Of a DNA stretch of 64,000 bases, positions 10,701 through 24,300 are shown one piece after another. Below the pieces are notes generated by a model. That model saw only the letters and a list, made by a program, of their open reading frames with translations. It was not told the origin of the DNA and ran no database searches. The translations under genes and the position numbers were made by a program. Numbering within the stretch: the stretch's first letter is position 1; every line of letters starts with the position of its first letter. The stretch lies in the NCBI GenBank assembly GCA_944472135.2, contig OX235263.1, positions 25,039,379 through 25,103,378 on the forward strand. The letters are read 5' to 3'. The stretch is from Trichobilharzia regenti (Eukaryota > Platyhelminthes > Trematoda > Strigeidida > Schistosomatidae).

Positions 10701-13700
10701 AACGATCTGTTGCCTGGCCCTTGTCTTCTGTTGTTACATTTGGTGTCGCTGCCTACCGACAAATGGAAAGCCTATGCCCTGCTGTTTTTGATGGAGACAT
10801 ATGGATCTTCGGGCAGGACTTCAAGGCTTCTGCGCAGTTGAGTGGCGTTCAAGATCTGTCAGCGATGGAGCTGCTACTTGGGACGCTGCTGGGAGGTCGG
10901 GTGAAAGCAGCATATGAAAGTGTGAGCCGAAGTATGGACGAATGTTCGACAGGGTCAGGCAAACAGTTTCCAAAGTGGGAAGGACCATATATGGTCACTT
11001 CGAGATGGGGTTACGCAGACACAGTCGCAATGGCGAACAATGAGAGGCGCGTGAACGTCAGCGAGCTCCAGAAATGGATACAGCGAGACAAGCCAACGAT
11101 GACGCCCGCACCAAGTAGATCAAGCCGACTTCAGTCGCACGTATTTGACGGGGGGACGAGTGTGGTGAGAGCAGGCTGCTAGCCGATTGGTTGGCACTAA
11201 TCTACGTTAAGGTCTAGGTCACTAATATGGGCCGTGAGAAAATATGAACAAGCCTGAGTCAGCAACCAATCACAGCAAAGTTAACGTGGCAGAATATGAT
11301 TCGCAGAGAGAACTCTATTTGTCAAGGAATCCCGAAACAACCAATCAGAAGCCTGCGTTTGTCTACCTAAACAACCAATCAGATGACTGCGCTTGTCTAT
11401 AATAATGTAGTTGAAAGATGTATAAATACGTGTTGATTTTCATAATAAAACGATCTGTTGCCTGGCCCTTGTCTTCTGTTGTTACAATGGAACTATATAA
11501 ATGAATTTAGGAAGTCGTGTGAATACCTTGATATGATTATGAGCAGTAATAAATTGTGCTCGAAACGTGGTCATCAGTAAACATTACTGTATAACACTGT
11601 GAGACTTTATCAAAACAAAATTTACCCATAATGGAATTACACTCTAACACAGTGCACAAGTTTTATTCTTATATCTTTTGATATATACTTTTGTACTGTA
11701 TACTTATCCCACGTTTCGTACACTACGTACCACTTCACTCACACTCTTGTGTGACATTTATTTTCCTTGTCTGGAAAATACAAGTATCATCGTAAACCTG
11801 GTGGTCTTCTGATATCCCTCTTTCCGCGTCAGGACTATTAACTACTCGACGAGTACATAACAATAATTGGCGACGGGGAAAACTACGATTTAACACTCAT
11901 CAGCAGGAGTACATAACAGAAACAATTTACATAATTTAAACTATGGATTGATTACTCTTCACATTCATAAATTCATAAAACTGTATACAGTAAGTATCTT
12001 TTCGCAGGTTACCACCTTGAAGAGCAAAAAGATCCTTTTCCTCGTGACCAACAGTACAGTGTCTAGACGCGTCGCCTGTGAACACTTACCAAAGTGGTTT
12101 AATCAGAGAGTTGACATCATAGTTAGAGAACCACTGGGAAACTAGTGATTAAGTACTGAACAGTTGTTTCGGCCTCATTTGGGACTCTTTGGCAATACAA
12201 ACCCACAGGAGTTCGAAATTAGCACCACCTTCCAGATACAAGGTGAGTTTGTAGACCACTCATCAGACAATGGGATTTGATCCAATGACTGGCCAATGAA
12301 TCCTAGCTTCTGTCAATTCACGAAGCATACAGAGCGAGTAACTCTCCATTTACCTGACTTGGTAAACTCCGGTGGTCATGACTTCTCACTAGAACGTCAG
12401 GCAAATTCCTGTACATAGAGATTCGCTAGTGAGCATCTCATTGACATTCAAGTGTTGGTTTGTAGGGATTTGATTGGTTACAGGATTTTCATCATGAGCT
12501 GACATTAGTTAGAGAACCATTGGAAAACCTGGGAGTACTGGACAGTCGTTTAGTCCTAGTTTGTTGTTTGGCAGGAATTTCATTGGCTACAGGTTTCAGT
12601 ATGAACTGAATTCAATTAGAGAACCTTTGGAGAAAAGGCATGGAGTAATGGTCAGCTATTTTGTCCCAGCTCAATCTAATTAATCTGATGCTCACTATCG
12701 ACTGGCGCTACAGAGGAAGTTACTCAGAGTTCTAGTGAGAAGTCGTGACAGGCAGAGTCCCCTAAGTCAGATGAGAGAGCACAGTTACTCCCACATGACA
12801 TTGGTTAGACGCGGTGCTGTGTACATATATCACAAATTTGAATTCATGAGCCTTTGGATTCCTAGTGCCTGGGTGGTCAATGAGCTCACCTTGTAACCGG
12901 AAGGTCTTGGGTCTTGTTGAAGACTCCAAAAACAAGGATGAAACCAGCTATCCAGTACACTGTGGTGGTTTTCCAATAGTTCACTAACTGATATCAGCTC
13001 ATGATCAATAGGTAACGCATTTCAAGCAATTTGATCACTTGTCATAGGAGTTTATATGAAATTAATGAAGCGTTAAAACTCGAGAGAATAAACAGAGATC
13101 AAAATACATGGTTATTATTCAAAGGTCAAAATAATAATGGAGATAACCAATTAACCTAAATAAGAGAGGGATAATAGGTCATCTATAATGGTTGTAAGCA
13201 CCTCCATTGACTTCGGTTTCTGACAACTTTTTCAACCTCTCAAGGTCTGTCCACATGCTTTCATCTCCTCCTCGCATGACCTCCTCAAAGTCACCATTGC
13301 ACTGACGACCAACTCGCCGCCTCCCTTTCGGGTTCCACTCGAGCGATGGCTTGTCTAGTGATGTCACTTGATGGTTTCCTCAGCGTATGGCCAATCCACT
13401 CCATTTCTTTCTGCCTATTTGTTTCACAATCGGTTCCTGATTGGTTCGCTCCCAGAGATCCTGTTGCTGATCTTTTCTGGCCATCTGATCTTGAGTATTG
13501 AGCGAGACAGTTGTTAATGAAGGTTTGAAGTTTGTTTGAGATGCTCTTTATGACTCGCCAAGTCTCTGATCCGTACAGCAAGTATCACTGACTGACTTCA
13601 CATTGGAGTTGAAAATCCAGATCTTATTTTTGATGCTGATTGCTGTTGACCTCCACACAGATTTGAGAGTAATGAAAGCTTGTCTTGCTTTTAAACAAAA

Positions 13701-15092
13701 TTTATCAAAGAATACTTATTGGGATGACTAAGTGTTTTGGAGCACACGAAAGGTGATTTAAACTTCCTAATCCCTCTAAGGCTTCCTCCTTCCACAAACA
13801 AACTTTAGGATACTCTCCAAACAGGTTTTGTAGATAGATTCTAAACAGGTATAAACATCAATTTTATGTACTGCTTCTATAATATGTTTCACAATGGAAG
13901 AACTAAGTCGTCTGTTTTCACCATAAAATTGGATTAAGGGACACAATTCGCTTCCGAAGTTATTTAGATGGATATGTAATAAAGCCCTTAATTGCAGAGA
14001 TAAATGAATCCGCCCTCTGAATGAGTGTGATCACAGGTATTTTATTAATATTCCCTTGGTTTCCGAGTGGCTTCAACGCCACATCATCCCCGTGTCCTGT
14101 TGTCTGCACTCCAATTTAGCTGGTTCCATGATTGTTCATCTCTTCCTCACACGATCTTTTCCATTTCACCCTCGAAGCCACACCCAACTTCGTCATCTTC
14201 CACTAGAGCTAGAACCTGGCGCACGATGTCATTAAACGGTCTCCTCAGTGTTTCTTCAATCCATCCCCATTTTTTTCAGATTTCTTGAGCAATAGGCTAT
14301 TTGGTTGCTTCATCCCCAGAGTTTCTTGTTGCTAATTCTCTCTGACTATCTGACTATCATCGAACCTCAGAAGGCAGTTGTTCATGAAGAAAATGTGCAC
14401 GAGCCTGTTCGAAATGCTTTTCATGTGACGTAGCATATAGTAGGTCTTCTGAACTATATGAAAGAAGTGACCGACTTAACATTAATATTGGAAAACCCGA
14501 ATTTTATAGATTACTGAACTGATTTCAAAAAGACCTGTATTACGCCTTTAACATCCGCATCCTTACCACATCCTGTAGTTGAAATTTTTTTATTATTTTT
14601 TTTTTAATTTTTGATTACAGTTTGATTCCACACCGTATTTTTGGTACAAGTATGGAATTTTCAGCGTGGATATCGGTAGCCCGAATTTCGCAGACTGACC
14701 ATAGATATCAGGTGTGCGTCGGCGAGGGCTCGAACCCCGGACCATGTGCATGGTCGGCAAGAGTCCTAACCGCTGTGCCACCGACGCACACAAAAATGAC
14801 GCTGCCTGGTCAAATAAGTGAAGTGGTAGTGAACTCTTCCAAATTTCTACCGTTGACAGAGAGAGTGACTGATGACCACATGTACATTTAATTCAATTGG
14901 TAGATACAGTCGAATGATAAGGCTACAAACCATAGAATTACCAATGAAATATGTGCCTTTGTATCGACCATCTTAAAACTTACAACACTTCTCCTCTCCT
15001 CTTTCCTTCTTCCCTCCTACACTTAATCATTCAATCTCCATCATCATCATCACTTTGTCATCCTACTATCCCGTCCATCAAACTCATACAAC

Positions 15093-15135
<43 letters not shown>

Positions 15136-18100
15136 GTGTGACTATAATAACAATACTTTTCCCTAGTAACAAGTTATATTTTTTTTCAAGAATTAGTTTG
15201 GAGGGATTCTGTTTGTTTCAAGCCAGAACATGAATTGATATCAGTTAGAGAACCATTGAAAAGCCAGCAAGGAGTACTGGACAGCTGTCTTGTCAGCCTA
15301 GTTCGGGATTCCTATCCCGCAGTACGTACCCACGACAGGGGGGTTAGCACCTAGCACCTTTCTGCTACAAGGCAAGCTACCATTCACCACACACTGCGAC
15401 CCGACTGAATGGCCAGTAGTCGTCCATGAATTCTACCAATTTCTACCAATTTGTGATTTTAGCGCAAGTTATATTGTGTTACGGCTAACTAGCCCCCTCA
15501 TCAATCGATGCATCGTTACATTATTATAATCGCTCAAGTAATTCATTTCTCTAATGTGAGTGTTTTCCTATATGTAAGTGTAAGCATGAGGGGAAGAGGG
15601 AGGGATAGAAGAGTTTTTAAAAATAAAGCAAAAATCAGAACATAGAAGTTGATTACTACTCATCATTATATATAAATATTAGATATATGTAACCATATAC
15701 ATATGTAATAATAACAATAAATACTAATCGCGTTTAACGATATAACAGCGGAAGTATTAGGACTAGAATTAGTGAATTAGTTAGCAAGATAGGCAGGCAG
15801 GCAGGCAGACAGACTGGTAGCTAGTTGTTTAGTTAGTTAGGCATACTTTCTTTTGATTTACAGAACCTAGTCGGACTGTTCTAATCTTTCAGTTATGATC
15901 TTATATATATAAGGGGACAGGTTACAAAGAATAAATTATTATATTAAAATCTTTACGATTCACTGAACTTATCAACGATTAAAACAAATTTTTAAAAAAG
16001 AACTTGTTGTTGAAATTATTCTTCCATGCTTTGATAATTTTTATGCATTATACACAATAATCACTACTACTACTACTATTACAATTACTAATATAATACT
16101 ACAATTACCTTTATTTAGGCAGGATACATTCAAAGTATCTATGGTATTGTGAAGTAAGAGAGTGAGATATTACACGATGATTGGGAGAATCAAGATGCTT
16201 TCATCAAAGATCAAGTGACTTTTAATGAAATATAGATTAGCTCGCAACAGACTACTTATTATTAATAAGATATTAAGAGTAAAATAATTGATGGTGAAAT
16301 GATAATCTTAGGAGCTGGGGGAGGAGGGGGTTGAGGGTACAGGCAGGAATCACAGCAACATTCGAACCAACAACCGCTGTCAATTCAACTTGGATCATAG
16401 ACCGATATCAATTAGAGGAGTAATGAACGGAAAGCGGTTTCGTCTTAGTTTGGGAAAACTCTTTATTCAGTAGTATTCATGTATGATGATACTGGGCGTC
16501 GAATCCAAGCCCGTTGACCATTCATCACAGCTATTTTGGCTGGAATTCATAGTGACCCGTGGTATAGTGCAACTCTCACTAGTACCTTCGATGAGCATCG
16601 ACTTCATTTTAACATAGTGGACCCTCCGGGCCTCCCGTCCGACTCCAACTGGTCATGATTTCTTACTATCTACAGCTCTTCGGAGATCCGTCCATTTGAG
16701 TAGTAATCAATAAGGTGACAACTGATATTCAGATTATGATATATGTGAGGATTTGTATGAATTAAATTGTAATTGCTAGATTTCTTCACGAATTAACATT
16801 GTAGTGTGCTACTGATAAGATTTATAAGTAGTATATGTATATAAATAGCTGTCCATCGGCGTAAAACATCAAATATCAGAGAGATACATTTGATGCCAGA
16901 GAAGGAAAATGTGTTACAGCTTTGAGGAGATACATGGGAGACGTGAAAGGAACACAAAGAAACACAATACGAAGGATAACCAGAAGTAGTAACACTACAC
17001 GAAGGTCTGTGAAAATTGTGCGTTAAAGATAAGGTGTATATAATATGACTACATAGAGATACCAATTTCTAAATAAACATTGATTGACTAGGTCTTCGTC
17101 TTCTACTGTTATAACATTGGTTAGTAGGGTCATTTTAAACCAGGAAGTACTGGAACAGAATACTGACTTCCGATGATTTGCGATATAGAGTACAACCCAC
17201 CACCAGCCAATGTTATCATCAGTGAGTATTTCTCCCCGAAAGTTCGACTGATTTAGTGGTCACAACTGCTAAATAGAGGTTTAGGCAACTTCATTTTCTA
17301 CTTAGTCAATAGTGAGCATTACATCAGATCAGAGAAGAAGAATCTAAAAACTGAGAGACGATAACCAATAACCATCAGAGGGTTATATTACTAAGCTGTC
17401 ATGTAATCCGCTGACATGTCACTGATACAGACGACATGGTACAGCCGAGGATAGGTAAGCTTCGACTATCCTCTCTAAATGCTCTCATGTTGCCACACAA
17501 TCATAGCCTCCGCGTCACGTAAGCAATATCCATTGTGTTCACGCCACTGTGTGTGAGAGGGACGTTCCTTACAAAAGCTAAAGGGAGAATGAAAACGTTC
17601 GACGCATAAAAAAGAACCGGTGGACATCCACGTTTAACTATAGTGTACACGGAACCCAGAATCCAAAAGGATCGAATAGCGTATGAACGCGTTTTAGCCA
17701 CCGGAAACCATGAGGACATAGCTAGTCCACTGCCCTGTGAATAAAACATCAAGTCAAAGGGTTGTGGGTTCTCACAGAAACTGTGAGATTTTTTGTGGGA
17801 TATCCTCTTGGTGCCCTGTATGTCATCATCTTCTTAAATACTACCGACGATTACCATTTCAACTCCCATACATCTCTGAACGCAAATACACACACGCACA
17901 CACACGCAGTTTAATGGTTTGAATTACTGTCCTTACATATTTCAAGATTATTTCAGTTTTCATTGATTAGTGGCTAGAATGTAACCGGTGGAATTCTATC
18001 AATCAGTCAAGTTTGCAATATGGTTAACAGGTTAGATAGTGAGCAACCATTACTGTGCCATTTCATCATAATCGATGTTAGAAAAGAAAAACCCCCCCCC

Positions 18101-18288
18101 CCCAAAAAAACAGAACTTGCCTAATGAACTTTTTAAATTTGCCTTTTTTCCCCTTTAACTTAATTAAATTTGTTTTTTTTCTTTGGCTTTAAAAGCCTAC
18201 ATTTTGTTTTTGTTAATTTTTCCTAAAATTTTTCCTAAACTAAAAAAAAACAATTTTTTTAAATATGAATTTTTAAATTCCTTTCGTC

Positions 18289-18327
<39 letters not shown>

Positions 18328-21300
18328 TTTTTCTTTGTTTTTTTTTTTTTTTTTTATTTTTATTTATTTTTTTTTATAATACTCCTTTTAAAATGTACGA
18401 TGAAATTAGATGCAATATTGTAGATATGTGCTGAAAATTCCACACTGTACCACAAGTACTGTTTCTGGAATAAAGCGAAATTGTTATGTTATGTTATGTT
18501 AAATGGCTGACAGATAGAATTTGGTTAGCATCAATACCAAGAACTAGATGCATTGTATCACTTTACTACTATCTAGTGACTAGTCAATATATGTCTATTA
18601 CAGTCGTACAGTAGATCGTCAGTTGTGATGCTGAATAGTTCAGTGGAAACGTCTCCCACTTCATCACTGGATGTTGCGGATTCGAATCTCAAACAGGGGC
18701 AGGACATTAGTTCCTTTACGATTGCAGATACGTCTAGCTGTGATGGGGTGCTAACATTTACCAAACCTATTTACATTCAGGGATTTCTTACCCGCGAATA
18801 AATGCATGACAAACTTTATGCTCCAAAAATAGCATTTTCTGGAGTGAAAACTACTCAACTTATTACAGTATGCTGAACTACCACCCATAAAGTATCCGAA
18901 TAAATTTCAATGAAGATAACCGGAAGGTATTTGACAGCATCTACTTAATTCTATTCATTTTTACTAAGAGACAACTTTGTAACACTAAAACTACTGTCAC
19001 TACTGACTGACTGACTGACTGACTGACTGACTGACTGACTGACTGACTGACTGACTGACTGACTGACTGACTGACTGACTGACTGACTGACTGACTGACT
19101 CTGTAGGACGAAGTTGCTTGAAGTTCTAGTGAAAGGAAGTCCAGTCCATGACCAGTGGGGGTTAAGGACAAATGCCCATTGATGACACTGGTCGGTGGGT
19201 AGTCACGCTAAAAAGCTGACAATTGACAGAAGTTAGAATTTACAGGTTACTGGATTCCAGCCCAAAGCTTTACCTCGTAACCTGAGGTCCCAAGGTTGTG
19301 GATGTGTACTGCAGATGAATCCCAGTCTACTAGGACGAAACAGCTTTCCAGTACTCCTTGCTGGTTTCCAATGGTTCTGTAACTATTCTCAAACCATGAT
19401 CAAACTTGAAATAAATCAAATTCTTACAAACTAACTCTCCATAAATAATATTAATACAAGTAGATTAGAGGGTGAGGAAACAACCAGTTATAACCAGGAG
19501 AGAAAGGCTATGAAAACTACGCAACTAGACGCCATCCAGCTCAAAGAAGACAACTACATACATAAACACTTGGGCTCATAAACCAAAAAATAAAAGAAAT
19601 TATTCAGTTGCTCAGCAAAAACAACAAACTTTAAAACAATAACTCACTTCTACTTTACGACGAGCTTCAGCTGTTGCCAATTCTAACTGGCTAATATCAA
19701 CATGTTTTAAACCCGACTCTTTCAAATCACTCAAACGTTTCTCAGCTTCAATCAGTGATTTCTCATGTTCTTCTAATGCCATAAAATGACTCTAAAAAGT
19801 AAAAAGAGTGAAAAAGAAAATATCAAAATAAATTACTATTTTTTAAAGTTGGGAGAGAAACGATAAGGCAACACTTCTAAATGATATTTAATTGACGGAT
19901 GGTGGCTAGCAGTGGAATCCAGGATGTGGGTGTTTCGTCCTATTTGGGACTCATCACTGAGTGTACCTGCATTTCTCAGTGAGTGATGATGTTCCCACCG
20001 AGACTCGAACCCAGTGACCATAATTTCAAACACCAAAGCGTTATTCAATAGATCACTTAGTGTATCCAACTGACGAGTCCCAAATAGGACGAAATGCGCA
20101 TTATCCTGGATTCCACTGCTAGTCAACATCCACCAATTAACTTCTAATTACATGCCCAGACATCGTCAAAGCATCTGCACAAGAAGTCTACAGACATGTC
20201 AACCTGAGACCGAGCACTTCGGTCCAATCAATCTAAAATTCAATTAAACTTCAAAATGATGTTGAAAAGCAACTGAAGAAATCAGTACAGTGAGTGCAGA
20301 TGAAAGTGATTCACAAATACGTGTAACCAGTCTTTGGGTCATACAAAGTCTCACTGAAAATGATAGCTAGTATGATATCAAAAACACATACCACTACCAA
20401 TAATTTCAACTGTGAGCATCTATCATCCCTAGGTGAACTTAAAACAAAATAAGGCAAGTAAGTACATGAAAAATTTATCACTTCCCATGGCCTTTTCTAA
20501 GTGTCGGTTTGTGGTTTGATCACGACATGAAATTAGTTAGGGAATTATTAGAAAACCTCGGAGTGCTGGACTGCTGTTTTGTCTCCTTTTTTCAGGAGTC
20601 TTTATCAGTAAGAACCCACCGGGCGGCGTTCGAAACCAGAACCTTCTGGCTAGAGCTCTTAGAACATTCAAAAACTTGGACCCGGTCCAAAGGCCCGTGA
20701 TCTAATATTCAGCGGAACCGCATATTCAAGATCCAATCAAATCCCTACAAACTAACACACCTGAAAATTAACCAGATTCTCACTAGGAACTGGCTACAGG
20801 ATGAAGTTGGCTGGATTCCAGTAAGAAGTCATGATACTCGGTTCCACCAGGTTCAGCGCCAGGAAGACTACTAGCGAAGGCGTGCTTCCCAAGTCATTCT
20901 ATCAATGTAACTCTCGCCAAAAGAGCTGTCGAATTTATAAACGCACACTGAAATCGTCACAACCAGTAGCTTATCCTTTAACTGCACTGCAATTTCACGA
21001 CGAACTGTGGATTTTAAACACAGTGTCGAGACAAAGAATGTTTTAGCTATTGTACCGACAGAAGACAAGGACCAGACAACAGATCCTTTATTGAGGAAAT
21101 CAACAGATATTTATAGATTTTTATGTAGACTATTATTCGTTATTATTAGCAGAGAAACAGCATCTTCTGATTGGTTGTTCTCTCTCTCTCTCTGAAAGTT
21201 ATTCTATCATCTCTACGTGGTCATTTCTTTGAAGGTCAGACCATGTATCTGTGAATCCTATCCACCCACGGAAAGTCTTTTTTTCTTGTTTTGTCTCATG

Positions 21301-24300
21301 ACCAAGATTTGGGAAGTAAACATTGACTTAAATTGCTGTCTACCAATTTTGGCTAGCAGACAGCTCTCACCACACTATTGATTTTCTTAGTTTGGATGCC
21401 AGTAATGCAGTAGATGCATCTCTTTGGGACGACAAAGTGATGTAACCATACTTTTCTTATACGCTGTTTATGGGTATTTCTCTCTATCTCCTCTCATCAA
21501 GAAGACTTTAACAAATTTTCCTGGATATCTATTCTCATATAATAAGTTTCCCACTTTCCCTAATTCATCGTTCAGAGTGTCGATTGTACAGATTTTTCTA
21601 ACACTCGAAACATCAGAGTACTGATGAGATTTCATTTTTATGAAAAAATGGAATAAGCCATCTGAAATGTGTAATAATGACCAAACCTTGAATTTTTTTC
21701 CAGAAAATTTTCCGTGTAATTCTGTCATCTGACCTTCTTGGTAGTGGGACATCAAGGAATGACTGACTGATGGACTAATTTCAACATAGAACTTTACACA
21801 GGTGTGCAGCAGTTCGAGTTGCCACATTCCTCTCTTTTGGGCAAACATACACAACGCAAGAGAAGAGAGTAAAGACCGATTCAGAAGAGAGATAATACAC
21901 ATAAATATTTGGCAAAAAGAATAGGAATGTGGAAGAATCCATCTGCGTCACCATCGAGAGGATTTTCAGCCGTATCGTCGACATCAAGTAATGGACCCAC
22001 CCACAACCCTAAATCTTCCCTCTTAGCCGATATGTTTATACCAAAATTGAAGAATCGTCAACTCAAATATATAATCAACAAATTCTCCCCTTCTATTGTA
22101 GATAGATAGATGAACAGCACTTTTATCTGGCATAAGAATGAAATCAATGTCAAAATCCTTCTTAAACCGTTCAGTATACCTCAATCACAAGTTAAGTCCA
22201 CGTATCAACAAGAAGAGAGACAGTAGTGCATCATTGTTTGCTGTCTTGCTTTAGCAATACATAACATGCATCAGAAACTTTCTGTACGATCTCTGTCATC
22301 AGTTATTTTGGTCTTCATTTTATCATGTGATTCACTAAACCTTTTTATTCCATAAGGTTACACTTTGTTCTGTTTTGTTTTACTTTCAAATTGTAACATT
22401 TTATCTATCTTATTTTTATTGACGACACTTATCTTATCCTTATCTCTCCATCTTATTCGCAATGGAGCACGACAAATTCATGATTACTTATTATTCCCCT
22501 TAGTTTCCAAGTTGAACATACGGAGGGCTTCACCAACACATCTCCACTTTCTTCTATTTTCTGCCATCCTCTTCAGCTGGCTATCTCCACGATTGACCAT
22601 AATCTCTCATCTCCTCCAACTCGCCATACGATCTCCTCCATATCACCCTTACACCCGACGACCCACTTGTCTCTTCCCATTCACTTGCCACTCCAGCGAT
22701 GGCTTGCATTCAGAGCGATGTCATTCGACGGCCTCCTCAACGTATGCCCCCTACCGATCCATCTCAATTTTCTCCCACATATTTGTTGAAAATCGGCTCT
22801 CGCCTTTTGGTTTGTCCCCAGTCAGCCAGGTAGCTAGAATGTTGCTGATTCTTTCTGGTCGGCTGACCACTTTAATCTTCAGTATCGAGCCAGTAGTCTG
22901 TTGGAAATGCCTTTGGTTGACACGCTTTGCAAGTTTCTGACCAGCATAGAAGTGACTGACCTCACATTTGCGCTGAAAATCCGAATCTCTTTCCTTATGT
23001 TGAGGAGTGTGGAAGATTTTCAAACTGGTTTCAATTTGATAAAGGAGTATCTTGCCTTCCAAATTCCAGCTGGTCAGTTGGCTTTCACATCCTCATCCAC
23101 GCGGCGTGTATCTGTGGTTGAAACCGTGATTCCTAGATGGATAAGTGAAGGCAAGAAGTAACCTGTGTCAAATCTGTCCCATTGATGATGATTGGTGCCA
23201 GTTGTTGCTGCTGTTGCTGTTCGTTGGTTGGTTGGTTATCTTCATTACCTCCGTCCCCACCATCTCTATGTTCACCTGAACTCCTGTCTTCGCTGCATGC
23301 CAACCTCTTCAGCCAGTTTGTTGGTTTTTACCTGCAAGTTTTAGTATTTGTGTAAAATTTAAAAAAAAATCATCCACAGACGCAAACCAGATCTTCTAGA
23401 CTCTTCTTATCGGTCAGTCCAATGTATTCCTGTTTCTCACTCCCAACGCGCACAGTCTGAGGCATAATCTAGTCCACCGCATTTAGGAATATTATCCCCG
23501 GTGATAATAGGCAGACTGCCTTGTCTTACTTCTGCATTCACTTCGAACGCCACGCTGAGTTTTCTATTGTGGATCACCTGACACGTGTGCCAGAGACATA
23601 TAGCTGTTGAATGAGATTGATAAACTGCTTCAAAACTGCACGACAAATTCACATTTCTGTTATATACACTTAATTTTCGCAAAGCCTTAGACTGTCACCT
23701 TTATTTACAGTACAAGCGCAATGCTTGTATCTCTCTCTCTCTCTCTCGCCCTTCTTTATAAACAACTGAACCCGATTGGTTTCTCCTTTTTTTTAACTCT
23801 TTTAACCCACCAGTGCAATTAGTGTCTACAAGGTAGAAAGTGAAATAAAAATTAAAAGAGTAAATTGACTGACGCAATATGATTGACAGGAGTGAGTTGT
23901 ATTCAGCTAAAATTGAACGAGAATCAAGTTAACAACAGTGTTAATAAGGGGTAGAGATTTAATAGAGAGTAAGGGAAAAAAATAGTACGATGAAAATAAA
24001 GAAGAAAAAAGACAAACAGAAAGGACGTATCCGGTGTTAAAATCCATTAAATCCATTGTAGATTAAATGACTGAATAAGCTTCTTCATCTTCTTCTTCTT
24101 CTGTATGCAGAGTTCAGGGATTTACAATATGGACTACCATTGCTTCTATACTTTGAAGAAGTTCGATTCGTACTCTTTTAGGCAAGATTCCTACACCCTA
24201 ACGAACATAGTCTCTAAAATCCTAGGCTCAGTAATCATGCATAGACTAAGCAGAACTCGGGAGGAACAGACAAGGGAAAATCAAGGAGGCTTTAGACCAG

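Larger units (their letters stand above)
10413..11486 (+). mobile_element. internally deleted Ty3/gypsy-type LTR retrotransposon, TSD ATGG
   Basis: Two 326-bp LTRs (10413-10738 and 11161-11486; TGTGGTGAG...GTTACA) appear to differ at one position (CGCG versus CGTG near 10681/11430). They flank a 422-bp internal region and sit between ATGG (10409-10412) and ATGG (11487-11490). TTTGGTGTCGC right after the left LTR is where a primer-binding site belongs, and GACGGGGGGACGAG before the right LTR is polypurine. Only the integrase C-terminus survives, so this is a recent non-autonomous copy. The LTR length is near that reported for Boudicca of S. mansoni; identity is not proven. Confidence 0.85.
9050..11640 (-). 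mobile_element. Penelope-like element (PLE-A), rearranged, carrying a nested LTR element
   Basis: Outer boundaries are inverted repeats: about 9050-9215 reappears inverted at about 11487-11640 (TATGGGTAAA / TTTACCCATA, then the TTTATTACTGCTCATAATC segment). The minus strand carries RT and GIY-YIG coding sequence. At about 10300-10412 the plus strand repeats the C-terminal end (ATACCTGAAATATGGAAATT), so the copy is 5' truncated with an inverted duplicate of its own 3' end. It is interrupted at 10412/11487 by an LTR element. These features are usual for Penelope-like retroelements. Confidence 0.82.
8814..11918 (+). mobile_element. family-D LTR interrupted by PLE, TSD GAAAC
   Basis: The left part (8814-9045) and right part (11640-11918) each match portions of the solo LTR at 1934-2382: ATATGGATCGATACT on the left; TTCCTTGT-TGGAAAATA, GCGTCAGGACTATTAA and GACGGGGAAAACTAC on the right. 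The right end is ACATAACA. GAAAC at 8809-8813 and 11919-11923 flanks the whole, so the LTR landed first and was later split by the PLE at about 9050-11640. The first base is C where TG is expected. Confidence 0.8.

Noticed and set aside
15791..15808. CRISPR-like or satellite array
   Set aside because: Only a short GGCA tetranucleotide tract; no spacers, and the genome is a metazoan.
17895..18434. Hydrophobic Phe-rich protein near 18.2-18.4 kb
   Set aside because: Translation of poly-T; no codon structure or homologue expected.
18941..19171. Protein of SVSQ repeats on the minus strand
   Set aside because: Pure translation of the (GACT)n microsatellite.
22365..22940. 191-residue plus-strand ORF as a gene
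   Set aside because: It lies antisense to a LINE 3' region; sequence similarity to the other antisense LINE fragments explains it.
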